From Actinostola sp. cb2023 (Eukaryota; Cnidaria; Anthozoa; Actiniaria; Actinostolidae), in the NCBI GenBank assembly GCA_033675265.1, contig JAUJYZ010000617.1:186001-250000 (forward strand): a stretch of DNA of 64,000 bases, read 5' to 3'. Both the position numbers and the translations under genes were made by a program. Shown in pieces: positions 1 to 8,541 of this stretch. The notes beneath the pieces are model-generated. The model was not told the origin of the DNA, searched no databases, and saw only the letters and a program-made list of their open reading frames with translations. Numbering within the stretch: the stretch's first letter is position 1; each line of letters starts with the position of its first letter.

Positions 1-515
1 AGAGTAAACTTTATCAAACACTACAAATTCGACGACGTCACAGCAGTCGTCAAAGTCAACTAGAAATCTGAGCGAAATCAGCTGCTCTGCTGAGAAAGGA
101 TAATTTCTAATTGTCTGGATTCTAATTGTTTATTCCACAGTATTTACTGTAGTTTGGTGGCTGTTACCGCTTTTCTACGTTTTACAAAATGCATTAAATG
201 TCTTTGTGTAGTTGCTGTTTTGCCCCTCCCAGACAATGATCCTAGATTGTTTTAATACTATTTTCAAAGAAAAAAATATGTCCTTGCAATGTTTACAAAA
301 GCTAGATACAGGATAGCCTTGAAACGCTGTAGGATGAAGTCGCGAAAGTTAACAAAGAAATCCAAAACAAAGGAAAAATTTGACATATTTTGTCATAAAT
401 GAATTAAGAAGTAGCGAAGGCGATGACAGAAGATATATTTTCGTTAAGCTGATTAGAACTGATTAGCACACTTCAAAACAACTTAGTTACCACATACTGA
501 AGAAATACAAACTAA
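1..515. repeat. Dispersed host repeat 'A', copy 0 (left end cut by window)
   Basis: This stretch is nearly identical to 1427-1915 and, in its middle part, to 26927-27310. It shares the tatttactgtagtttggtgg block and the cttgaaacgctgtaggatga block. It diverges at about 510, just after the shared ctgaagaaatacaaac. A short phrase (aacttcttttgaatttg...) follows at about 530 and recurs at 1392, immediately before copy 1, so the copies look tandemly arranged. I see no coding potential. The repeat family is not one I recognise. Confidence 0.8.
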
Positions 516-555
516 AAAACTAGACTGAAACTTCTTTTGAATTTGTCGTCATTCA

Positions 556-937
556 AAGAGGACCAAAGAAGTAAACTTTGTCAAACAAACTACAAATTCG
601 CTTGAATTTTCACTGAAGACAAACGAAAATATAATAACTTGAAAGAGCATACTAAAATTAGTAAAAGTGGAAAATTTCAAAGAAATCAAGCAAATAAGAC
701 AAAAGTTAAAGGCTTTCAAAGTTTCCCGCTTTGACAAGGATTTGTATGGGTTTTTCGCTTGGAGGGCAAGCGTTGCCCTCCAACATACATTTCCATACAA
801 AAAAGGTCAAGTTTGAATGCCTGTACCTATTGCCGTATTTACTTAATTCCCTTCAAACTTTCCACTTTTACTCATGCTCTTTCCAGTTATGGTATTTTCG
901 TTTGTCTTCGGTGAAAATTTAAAAAGTCACGTGACAG
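556..937. mobile_element. Palindromic MITE-like element inserted in a truncated repeat A
   Basis: Positions 556-600 restart repeat A and then break into a palindrome. The left arm (about 600-730, with gaagacaaacgaaaatat and agagcatactaaaattag) is the imperfect reverse complement of about 800-925. The arms meet around ggagggcaagcgttgccctc. The right end carries cacgtgacaggtgac. A fuller copy with both ends lies at 24113-24621. No ORF of substance is present, so this is a non-autonomous fold-back element of unassigned superfamily. The left terminus appears truncated. Confidence 0.65.
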
Positions 938-1390
938 GTGACACAAGCTCATTCAGTGTGAGTAGAGCGCGGTTTGTCAGTTCGTTCTCTCCCTTGCTTC
1001 GAGGGTTTGAGATAAGTGTTGATGTAGCTGATACAGAATGTAGTATGAAGTAAGTGATATAAAACACTTGACACGTTTAAACTGACAAGTTTTCAGTATT
1101 TTATTTTATTTATTTTTATATCGAACTGTGGGGAATTCGGCTTTAATCACTGCTATTCATATATGATACTTTCTTTCCGTGTTTGCAAGGTTATGTAATG
1201 ACGCTCATTCATGTGGATTTTGCTCAGTGCGCCGCCAGCTTCTTTCAACTGTTGCTAAATTTAGCCGCCATGTTTGAAAACACGCAAATACGAACAAAAA
1301 AAATCATAATTGCTTCAAATATAGATTTATCCACTCAAGCTGCAGGCCGAGCTGTTTTTATGCCGGTGAGGGTTTGTAGTTTGGCGAAAA
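938..1390. repeat. Dispersed repeat block shared with 24622-25075
   Basis: The segment with gtagagcgcggtttgtcagt and the stretch to about 1195 (atatcgaactgtggggaatt) recur in the same order at 24840-25075. Both copies follow the palindromic element, so element plus flank moved or duplicated as a unit. From about 1200 to 1390 I see nothing recognisable. Confidence 0.6.
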
Positions 1391-1981
1391 AACTAGAAAA
1401 CTTCTTTTGAATTTGTCGTCATTCAAAGAGTAAACTTAATTATCAAACACTACAAATTCGACGACGTCACAGCAGTCGTCAGTCAACTAGAAATCTGAGC
1501 GAAATCAGCTGCTCTGCTGAGAAAGGATACTTTCTAATTGTCTGGTTTCTAATTGTTTATCCCACAGTATTTACTGTAGTTTGGTGGCTGTTACCGCTTT
1601 TCTACGTTTTACAAAATGCATTAAATGTCTTTGTGTAGTTGCTGTTTTGCCCCTCCCAGATAATGATCCTAGATTGTTTTAATACTATTTTCAAAGAAAA
1701 AAATATGTCCTTGCAATGTTTACAAAAGCTAGATACAGGATAGCCTTGAAACGCTGTAGGATGAAGTCGCGAAAGTTAACAAAGAAATCCAAAACAAAGG
1801 AAAAATTTGACATATTTTGTCGAAGCAGCGAAGACGATGACAGAAGATATATTTTAGTTACTGATTAGAACTGATTCACAACAACTTACCATATACTGAA
1901 GAAATACAAACGGCTTGAATAAAGATGCAAAAGAGCCAAACATGGCCGAACAGACAAAAGTCGACCATCATGAGAAACATC

Positions 1982-2198
1982 TGTTCCGGGGGAAACGACC
2001 CCGATTTACGACGAAAACGATCAGTACAAACTCAAAGCTTTAATCTGGTACAATCACGACGCGAAGCTTGTACACACTGACTTTTATCGCCGACCGCTGA
2101 CTTCGTACGTGCTGACGTGCACGCTCGCTAATTAAAACTAGACAATATACAATAACAAATAAACGTTGTAGATTTCAGTCTCCGTTTCGGCGTGAACA
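1982..2198 (-). repeat. 3' LTR of the BEL/Pao element (217 bp)
   Basis: This LTR is identical to 8251-8439 except for 28 extra bases at about 2042-2069. The extra block is bounded by aagctt on both sides, which suggests loss by slippage between short repeats in the other LTR. It begins tgttccg and ends gtgaaca. Confidence 0.93.
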
Positions 2199-2211
2199 TC
2201 CTCCCCCCCGT
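2199..2211 (-). promoter_or_regulatory. Polypurine tract of the BEL/Pao element
   Basis: Read on the minus strand, a run of G with a few A lies directly upstream of the 3' LTR. This is the expected place for the plus-strand primer. Confidence 0.7.
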
Positions 2212-2237
2212 GTTCGACCACGGGGCGGTCGGACACC

Positions 2238-3599
2238 CTAACGTCCTTCCTCCAGTATGCACAGCTTTGCCACAGGACGAACATATGTTCCAGCACTGGT
2301 GCGTACTTCGGCGGCTCTGACTCGTCCATCATCTCCAGGCAGAGAACGGACCACGCGTCCCAACGGCCAGCGACCTCTTGCGGCATTCTCGTCGACGATA
2401 AGGACCAAGTCCCCTTTTGCAACGTTGCGGGCTTCTGTCGTCCATTTTCGTCTCTCTGTCAATGATGGCAAGTACTCTCGAAGCCAACGCTTCCAGAAAT
2501 GGTTAGCCATGACCTGTGCGTGCTTCCAACGCTTACGACTGCACAAGTCACGATCGATGACGACATCTGGTGGGAGGTTAGGGCTTGCGCGACCAATAAG
2601 GAAGTGGTTAGGCGTCAAGGCTTCTTCATCTCGATAGTCGCTGCTGACATGTGTAAGCGGGCGTCCATTCAACAGCGACTCGACCTCAGCCATGAAGGTT
2701 AGTAATGTTTCATCGGTGACACACTGCTTTCCTGCTACTACTCGAAGAGCTCTCTTAGCGGACTGGACAAGTCTCTCCCAAATTCCACCGAAGTGGGGTG
2801 ACGATGGTGGGTTAAAATGCCACTGTATTCCGTCTTGCGACAGCTGATCATAGATACGTTCTTTGTCCAGACGCTTGAGTCCATCTCGTAGCTCCTTCTC
2901 AGCACCAACAAAATTAGTGCCATTGTCGGACCAAATGTGGGAGGGTCGACCTCGCCTAGCCATCATTCTTCTCATCGCCATAAGATAGGAATCAGTGTCA
3001 AGTGAGTGTGAAATCTCAATATGCACTGCACGAGTAGTGAGGCAAGTAAACAAGGATCCATAACGTTTCTCTCTTTTACGTCCATGACTAACGATTATTG
3101 GCCCAAAGTAGTCCACTCCTGTGTTTGCTAAAGGTGGTAGTTGGTATCCTAGTCGTGCCTTTGGCAGATCCGCCATGACTGGTGGAATCGGCTGCACTCG
3201 GCGTCGACGACAGGTAGGACAAGTGAAAGATATCTTGCGGACGGTTGCAAGACCCTTCAGGACCCAGTACTTCTGTCTCAACTCATTGAGCACTTGTTTG
3301 TCGCTTGCACAATATAAACTAAGGTGGTGGTACATAACGATTAGACGAGTTGCTCCATGCTTTTGATCAAGTATCAAGGGATTACGCGATTCTTCTGTGA
3401 CTGGAGCTTTACGAAGACGTCCTCCTACCCTCAATAGACCATTCTCGTCTATGAAGGGTCGTAGAGAATGAAGCCTGCTTCGTTTTGGCAGTGGCTTGTT
3501 TGTCTTTAGTGCTTGGTACTCTAGGGGGAATGCCTCTTCTTGACTCCTTCGCAAGATAATAATTTCCGCTTGGTAGACTTCTGAAGCACTAAGTGGGGA
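2238..3599 (-). CDS. BEL/Pao integrase region of Pol (frame-shifted third part)
   Basis: This encodes the C-terminal part of the retrotransposon polyprotein, which inserts the cDNA into the genome. From the N-terminus there is an integrase zinc-binding-like region (HH...CPTC). The catalytic core follows, with Asp in GVDYFGP, Asp in SDNGTNF and Glu in FGGIWERLV, so the D,D-35-E triad is present. A C-terminal domain typical of BEL integrases follows (NHFLIGR; GDLVLIVDE; GRVVRSLPGDDGRVRAAEV). The frame is open from 3599 down to the stop at 2238. It has no ATG of its own near its start and is one base out of phase with the RT frame, which ends at 3589. It is therefore best read as the detached 3' part of one pol gene. 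The switch must fall within 3589-3599. Confidence 0.88.
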   Translation of the reverse strand, partial: SPLSASEVYQAEIIILRRSQEEAFPLEYQALKTNKPLPKRSRLHSLRPFIDENGLLRVGGRLRKAPVTEESRNPLILDQKHGATRLIVMYHHLSLYCASDKQVLNELRQKYWVLKGLATVRKISFTCPTCRRRRVQPIPPVMADLPKARLGYQLPPLANTGVDYFGPIIVSHGRKREKRYGSLFTCLTTRAVHIEISHSLDTDSYLMAMRRMMARRGRPSHIWSDNGTNFVGAEKELRDGLKRLDKERIYDQLSQDGIQWHFNPPSSPHFGGIWERLVQSAKRALRVVAGKQCVTDETLLTFMAEVESLLNGRPLTHVSSDYRDEEALTPNHFLIGRASPNLPPDVVIDRDLCSRKRWKHAQVMANHFWKRWLREYLPSLTERRKWTTEARNVAKGDLVLIVDENAARGRWPLGRVVRSLPGDDGRVRAAEVRTSAGTYVRPVAKLCILEEGR

Positions 3600-6500
3600 T
3601 CATAACACGAAGACTTGGTTTCGATCTGCAGTTGTCGGCGAAGCGGCGCATCCATGCAACAACACGACGTAGTCTTGTCCACGAAGAGAAGTCTTCTGCT
3701 TCAGGAAAATAGGTGCAACTTTCGCTGACTATACCTGTCCATTTATCGGCGTTCTTTACTTCCACGTCGTTTTCAAGTGGAGATTCAGCTGTAGGCATTC
3801 TTGGTGGCCAGTGGTCTTCTGGTTGCAGCAAGAAGTCTGGACCGGTTATCCATCTGCACTGTTGATTCAATTCCGTCGCACGCAGACCTCTAGTACAGTC
3901 GTCAGCAGGATTAAGTCGTCCAGGGACGTGTCGCCATTGTGTTGGACTTGTTGTATCGTGTATCTCTGAAACACGATTCGCGACAAATGTGTGGAATCGA
4001 CGACTCTCGTTTACGATATACTGCAGTACGGTCTTTGAGTCAGACCAGAAAACAACTTCATCAATTTCAAGTGTCAGTTCTCTTTGAACAGTGTTACTAA
4101 GTCTCACAGCTAAGACAGCGGCTTGTAACTCCAAACGGGGAATGCTAAGTTGCTTCAACGGTGCCACTCGGTTTCTGGACATGACGAACGACGCTTTGAT
4201 TCTATCTTCAGGTAGCGCGTATCTAAGGTAGCACACAGCTCCAAATCCTTTCTCTGACGCATCTGCAAACACGTGAAGCTGTACTGATGCTTTAGGGTAA
4301 GTGTCCTTACAGAAACAGCGTGGTAGCTCAAAGTTCTGCAATTTGTACAAGTCGTCCTGCCAGTCCTTCCAGATCCTTTCGTCGTCTGGATGCAGTGGTT
4401 CATCCCAGCCTTTACCCTTCTGCCATAGTGTTTGAATAAGACACTTCGCTGGTAGAAGAAATGGGGTAAGAACTCCCAGTGGGTCGAATACTGTAGAGAC
4501 CATACTTAACACACTTCGTTTCGTCACGTCGGTAGACTTGTGAGAGTTCACAGAGAACCGAAAACTGTCAGTCTGAGTGTTCCATTTGAGACCTAGTGTG
4601 CGTTCGATCGGTAGGTCATCAAAGTTCAAGTCAATAGATGGGTTTGCTTTCTCTTCTGTTGGGATTTGTGACAGTACTTCACGCGAAGAACTGACCCATT
4701 TCGTTAATCTAAATCCTCCACGAGCAAGAAGAGAAGTTATCTCTTGACATAGTCTAATCGCCGTAGCTTCGTCTTGAACAGACTTTAGAAAATCGTCCAT
4801 GTAGAAGTTCTTCTCGACGGACTCGATGGTGTCAACGTTGAACGACGGATCGTCACAGTTGTCAATTGCGGTCTTACGTAGTACATAGTTCGCCATGCAC
4901 GGTGATGCTGCCGCACCGAAGATCATCACCTGCATCTGATATACATCAGGAGCGCGGTTTAACTCCAGATTACGCCAGAGGAACCTAAGAGCGTGTTGGT
5001 CTTGGGCGATGATGCTGCACTGATGAAACATGGCTTCGATGTCCGCAGAAACACCAACTCTTTCTTCGCGGAACCTTAGCAAGACGCCTACAAGGTTGTT
5101 CAGCAAATCAGGGCCAATCAGTAACTTGTCGTTCAAGGAGACTCCATCATGCTTCGCGGCGGCGTCCATTACGATGCGAACTTTGCCTGGTTTGTTCGCG
5201 TTGAGTACGGGATGGTGTGGAAGAAACCACTGTTTGGATGTTGGCATTGACGCTTCTTTCGGAGACAGTTTCTTTGCGTAACCTTTGTTGACGTAATCAT
5301 CAATGATGGCACAGTATTTGTCCGCTAACGTTTCGTCTCGTTTCAGTCTCCGCTCCGTAGACTTGAGTCGCTTTTCAGCCATCGCACGATTGTCTGGAAA
5401 CTTTACATCTCGGTCTCTCCATAGCATACCGACCTCGTACCTGTCACCAAGATGTTTGACAGTGTTCTCTAGAATCTCTAGCGCTTTCTTATCTTCAACA
5501 GATCTTGGTGTTTCGTTTTCGTATTTTGTTCCAAATGCATCAGTTCTCCACCACTCCTCGACACGCTGCAGGAGTTGTTCTTCAGCGTTACGCACACGAT
5601 GAACATGCATAACGTGAAGACGTTCTGGTGGGACAACAGACTTGATGGAACCGGTTAATGTCCATCCAAATGCCGTGAGCACAGCAACGGGTTGGCCCAC
5701 ATTTCCGCGTCGTACGTCGCGCTGAAGTATAGCTTCAAGAACGTTAGCTCCTAGCAAGATCGTCACAGCTCCCGAGTCGATCTCAGGAATTGGTATGTCG
5801 GATAGATGTGGCAAGTCCTTTAGCATGTCTCTAGTTACCTTCTGTTCAGGTATGTTAAGCTGTGGAACGGTCCACGCTTCCTCTACAACGACTTCGTGAC
5901 TGTCTTCAACTTTGTTGACCGCACTCACTTTAAACGATACCTTTCTAGAACGAACTGCTTCATCGCGCGAGTTAACAGTTCCTAGATGTAGTGTGCTTGT
6001 AACGCCGTCCAAGCCGACTTTATTGGCGAAGTCTTCTAACACGAGCGATGTTTGACTTCCGGAATCCAATAGCGCGAAGGTTTGCACGTTGCTCCCTTCC
6101 TGACTTGTGACTACAATAGGTACAATCTGTAAGAGTACAGTAGTTGGGGCACAGTTTTTTGACGAAGTTCCGACGAACACACGATCCGCACCGTGTATCA
6201 GCGGGTGGTGTCTTTTATTACAATCTCCAACATCACAAAGCTGTTTGCGCGGGCAGTTACGGGCTTGATGATCAGTTGAGTTGAAACACAAGAAGCACAA
6301 ATTATTTTCTTTGCCAAACGTGGCTCTTTGATTCAAGTTCATGTTTTTAAACTTGTCACAGTGTTCGATTGAATGTTCCTTACTGCAGACACGACAGACC
6401 GGTAACTTATGTTGCTCCTTCGTCGGGGCTGCTGTGGCGAACGTTGCAACCCTCGCAGATTGCTGTGTGTTGTTGTCACTCTCGCGTCGTCGTCTAGCCG

Positions 6501-7128
6501 GTTGTCTGCGGTTTGTTGTTCCTTCAGTTCTGTTTGATGTCACGTGGTCGGACCTCGTTGGCTGCTCACTTACAGATGCCTTTGCGCGCACTCGAGTACC
6601 AAGCCATTCGTCGAGATCGAGTAAGGTAAGCTGGGTTGGGTGTGTCTGTATCTTCTTTTCTCCCCATCGTTCTTTGAGTAGGTTCGGCAACTTCTGAAGC
6701 ACTCGTTGCGTAGTAACAGTAGACGACAGGTCATGAACGTAACCTAGACTGTTCAGAGTAACTACAGCGACGTGTAGGGTGTTGTAAAACGAACGAAGTT
6801 GAGTAAGGTCGCCTTCAGGTACCTTTGGATGATCAAACACTGTCTTCATGAACGCTCTAGCAACTATTTCTTCGCTTCCGAACTGGGCTTCTAGCTCAGT
6901 AAGGGCTGCCTTATAGAGGTGTCCATGATTTAACATTCCGCCGATGGCTTTCTTTGCGTCTCCGGTTAACGCACTCTGTAGGTGAGTCATGCGTTGGGTA
7001 TCGGTCAGCGGTTGGTCGTGTACGAGACATTTAAACAGCGCTATGAACTGGGGCCACTCGAGTGGGTCGCCAGAAAAGTGTGGTAACTTTAGGCGTGGCA
7101 TTGACTTTGCGAAGATTGATGCACTCAT
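3589..7128 (-). CDS. BEL/Pao Gag-like + protease + reverse transcriptase + RNase H
   Basis: The 1,179-residue reading frame encodes most of the retrotransposon polyprotein. Residues 10-170 are a DUF1759-type Gag-like domain (LPHFSGDPLEWPQF). Residues 243-310 hold Cys/His knuckles (CRVCSKEHSIEHC, CFLC...HQARNC). An aspartic protease follows near residue 355 (LLDSGSQTS). The reverse transcriptase lies at about 640-800, with Asp in VSADIEAMF and the YMDD catalytic box near 775. A Pao-type RNase H region starts near 950 (FADASE, RLELQAAV, WSDSKTVL, NPADD). The ATG overlaps the stop of the upstream frame (ATGA at 7125-7128), which would suit re-initiation or a -1 slip. The frame stops at 3589, before the integrase, because of a one-base phase change. 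Confidence 0.92.
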   Translation of the reverse strand: MSASIFAKSMPRLKLPHFSGDPLEWPQFIALFKCLVHDQPLTDTQRMTHLQSALTGDAKKAIGGMLNHGHLYKAALTELEAQFGSEEIVARAFMKTVFDHPKVPEGDLTQLRSFYNTLHVAVVTLNSLGYVHDLSSTVTTQRVLQKLPNLLKERWGEKKIQTHPTQLTLLDLDEWLGTRVRAKASVSEQPTRSDHVTSNRTEGTTNRRQPARRRRESDNNTQQSARVATFATAAPTKEQHKLPVCRVCSKEHSIEHCDKFKNMNLNQRATFGKENNLCFLCFNSTDHQARNCPRKQLCDVGDCNKRHHPLIHGADRVFVGTSSKNCAPTTVLLQIVPIVVTSQEGSNVQTFALLDSGSQTSLVLEDFANKVGLDGVTSTLHLGTVNSRDEAVRSRKVSFKVSAVNKVEDSHEVVVEEAWTVPQLNIPEQKVTRDMLKDLPHLSDIPIPEIDSGAVTILLGANVLEAILQRDVRRGNVGQPVAVLTAFGWTLTGSIKSVVPPERLHVMHVHRVRNAEEQLLQRVEEWWRTDAFGTKYENETPRSVEDKKALEILENTVKHLGDRYEVGMLWRDRDVKFPDNRAMAEKRLKSTERRLKRDETLADKYCAIIDDYVNKGYAKKLSPKEASMPTSKQWFLPHHPVLNANKPGKVRIVMDAAAKHDGVSLNDKLLIGPDLLNNLVGVLLRFREERVGVSADIEAMFHQCSIIAQDQHALRFLWRNLELNRAPDVYQMQVMIFGAAASPCMANYVLRKTAIDNCDDPSFNVDTIESVEKNFYMDDFLKSVQDEATAIRLCQEITSLLARGGFRLTKWVSSSREVLSQIPTEEKANPSIDLNFDDLPIERTLGLKWNTQTDSFRFSVNSHKSTDVTKRSVLSMVSTVFDPLGVLTPFLLPAKCLIQTLWQKGKGWDEPLHPDDERIWKDWQDDLYKLQNFELPRCFCKDTYPKASVQLHVFADASEKGFGAVCYLRYALPEDRIKASFVMSRNRVAPLKQLSIPRLELQAAVLAVRLSNTVQRELTLEIDEVVFWSDSKTVLQYIVNESRRFHTFVANRVSEIHDTTSPTQWRHVPGRLNPADDCTRGLRATELNQQCRWITGPDFLLQPEDHWPPRMPTAESPLENDVEVKNADKWTGIVSESCTYFPEAEDFSSWTRLRRVVAWMRRFADNCRSKPSLRVMIPT

Positions 7129-8159
7129 TCCTTCGACTGCTGCTTGTCTTTCAGTTGATCCTTTGCTAAGTTCTTTGATCCACGAAAAACGTCAAGGCGT
7201 TCTTCAGCAACCTGGCTGTTTGTTGGGTGGATAGCTGAAGGAAGAGTTCCTTTACGCTCTGTCGACGATTTGATGGGAGGTGGCAACTGTAGTCCCGGTG
7301 AAGTAAAATGTGGTTTATCAGCTATAACTTTGGTCTTGTCATCTATATCTGGTTGTCTTTCCTTTATTTCACGATACTCTGTTTCACTGTCAGAATCGCT
7401 GAAATCACGTAAGCGATTCTCTAGGTTCTCAGGATGATATTCACCGTCCAGCTGAGTCTCTAACCGCAGTTTCTCAGCCTCGTACTCAAGCTCTCTGATG
7501 CGACGCTTTTCTGCTAACGCATGCTCTCGCGCTTGCATCTTCAGCCTTTCTTCAAACAACTGTTGTTCTTCTGCAGCTCGCTGCTGCACCTCTTTCTTTG
7601 CTTGCTCAAGTTTCAATTGGGCGACACGTGCTTGTTGTTTGGTAGCGCTCAGACTTGACGACGAACTCTTATTACTCCGAGGTACGCTACCTTGGAATTT
7701 AATCGATGGCGCCACCACTTCAGACCCACTCTCAGAGGGTGGTTCGCGTTCCCTCTCAGAGAGTTGGAGTTCAATGCGTTCTAAACAACGATCTACATCA
7801 TTACTAAGCTCATTAATCAGTGTCAGATTGCCTTCCAATTCTTCCTGATCCAAAAACGATTGATACTCTTCACAAGCACTTTCAAGTTCCTTGAATGCAT
7901 TTTCGATTTTTCCCACAAATTCCCGTAGTTTTCTACGACTTCCACGGGCGTCCAGTAGTTTAGTTGCAACGTTCAACAATGTTAAGAGTTTATCCTTTCT
8001 TCGCGAAAATCTGCCATTAATCATTTCCTTTCCAGGGTTCCAGAGCTTTGGGCTCTTCGGAGAGTCATCGGGTTTACGAACGTTCCCGACAGCTACTGGA
8101 AAGTTCTCTTCATTTACATATTGCACATGGCGAGTTTCGACGAGACGTTGGCCTTCCAT
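7125..8159 (-). CDS. BEL/Pao N-terminal Gag segment (coiled coil)
   Basis: The 344-residue frame starts at an ATG about 90 bp inside the 5' LTR. Residues 45-135 are helical and charged. A long Glu/Lys/Gln-rich stretch at about 180-250 looks like a coiled coil. An acidic Ser-rich linker follows. This matches the N-terminal half of BEL Gag, which usually lies in the same frame as the DUF1759 part. Here it ends with TGA overlapping the next ATG. Assembly of the particle in the cytoplasm is the expected role, known from the family. Confidence 0.8.
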   Translation of the reverse strand: MEGQRLVETRHVQYVNEENFPVAVGNVRKPDDSPKSPKLWNPGKEMINGRFSRRKDKLLTLLNVATKLLDARGSRRKLREFVGKIENAFKELESACEEYQSFLDQEELEGNLTLINELSNDVDRCLERIELQLSEREREPPSESGSEVVAPSIKFQGSVPRSNKSSSSSLSATKQQARVAQLKLEQAKKEVQQRAAEEQQLFEERLKMQAREHALAEKRRIRELEYEAEKLRLETQLDGEYHPENLENRLRDFSDSDSETEYREIKERQPDIDDKTKVIADKPHFTSPGLQLPPPIKSSTERKGTLPSAIHPTNSQVAEERLDVFRGSKNLAKDQLKDKQQSKE

Positions 8160-8237
8160 TTCAACACGATTTCTCCGTAGTATTGAACGATGAAACGATC
8201 CAATAAGTCACTCATCATATTACTTACGTAAACCTCG

Positions 8238-8248
8238 CTCTGCTACCA
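8238..8248 (-). promoter_or_regulatory. Primer-binding-like site of the BEL/Pao element
   Basis: On the minus strand, two bases after the 5' LTR, the sequence TGGTAGCAGAG fits the complement of a tRNA 3' end (...CTCTGCTACCA). From memory this resembles initiator Met tRNA, but only 11 bases agree, so the tRNA identity is uncertain. Confidence 0.55.
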
Positions 8249-8250
8249 AA

Positions 8251-8439
8251 TGTTCCGGGGGAAACGACCCCGATTTACGACGAAAACGATCAGTACAAAC
8301 TCAAAGCTTTGTACACACTGACTTTTATCGCCGACCGCTGACTTCGTACGTGCTGACGTGCACGCTCGCTAATTAAAACTAGACAATATACAATAACAAA
8401 TAAACGTTGTAGATTTCAGTCTCCGTTTCGGCGTGAACA
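8251..8439 (-). repeat. 5' LTR of the BEL/Pao element (189 bp)
   Basis: This LTR matches 1982-2198 base for base apart from the missing 28-bp block. The target duplication catc follows at 8440-8443. Confidence 0.93.
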
Positions 8440-8541
8440 CATCAGTTGGACTCTAGCTGAGAGTTTTCTCTGAGAGTTCCACCCAACTCAGCGGACACAT
8501 GAGATCATTTGAGTGTTGGCGAGCTCGCATGCTGGGCTTTG

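Larger units (their letters stand above)
1982..8439 (-). mobile_element. BEL/Pao LTR retrotransposon, near-complete, recent
   Basis: The element is 6,458 bp on the minus strand. Its LTRs start tgttc and end gaaca. It is flanked by a 4-bp target duplication, catc (1978-1981 and 8440-8443). It holds Gag-like, protease/RT/RNase H and integrase reading frames in BEL/Pao order, a primer-binding-like site next to the 5' LTR and a polypurine tract next to the 3' LTR. The two LTRs show no substitutions over the shared 189 bp and differ only by one 28-bp indel, so insertion was recent. The coding region is split over three reading frames, with a -1 junction near 7127 and a +1 junction near 3592-3599. 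Either the copy is inactive, or one or both junctions are translational recoding or sequencing errors. No envelope-like frame is seen. Confidence 0.93.

Noticed and set aside
2138..2637. Small ORFs on both strands at the 3' end of the BEL element, including a possible env
   Set aside because: They are shadows of the integrase frame and LTR, with no signal peptide or membrane segment.
7498..8193. Plus-strand Ser-rich frames opposite the BEL Gag region
   Set aside because: Antisense shadows of the coiled-coil Gag frame.
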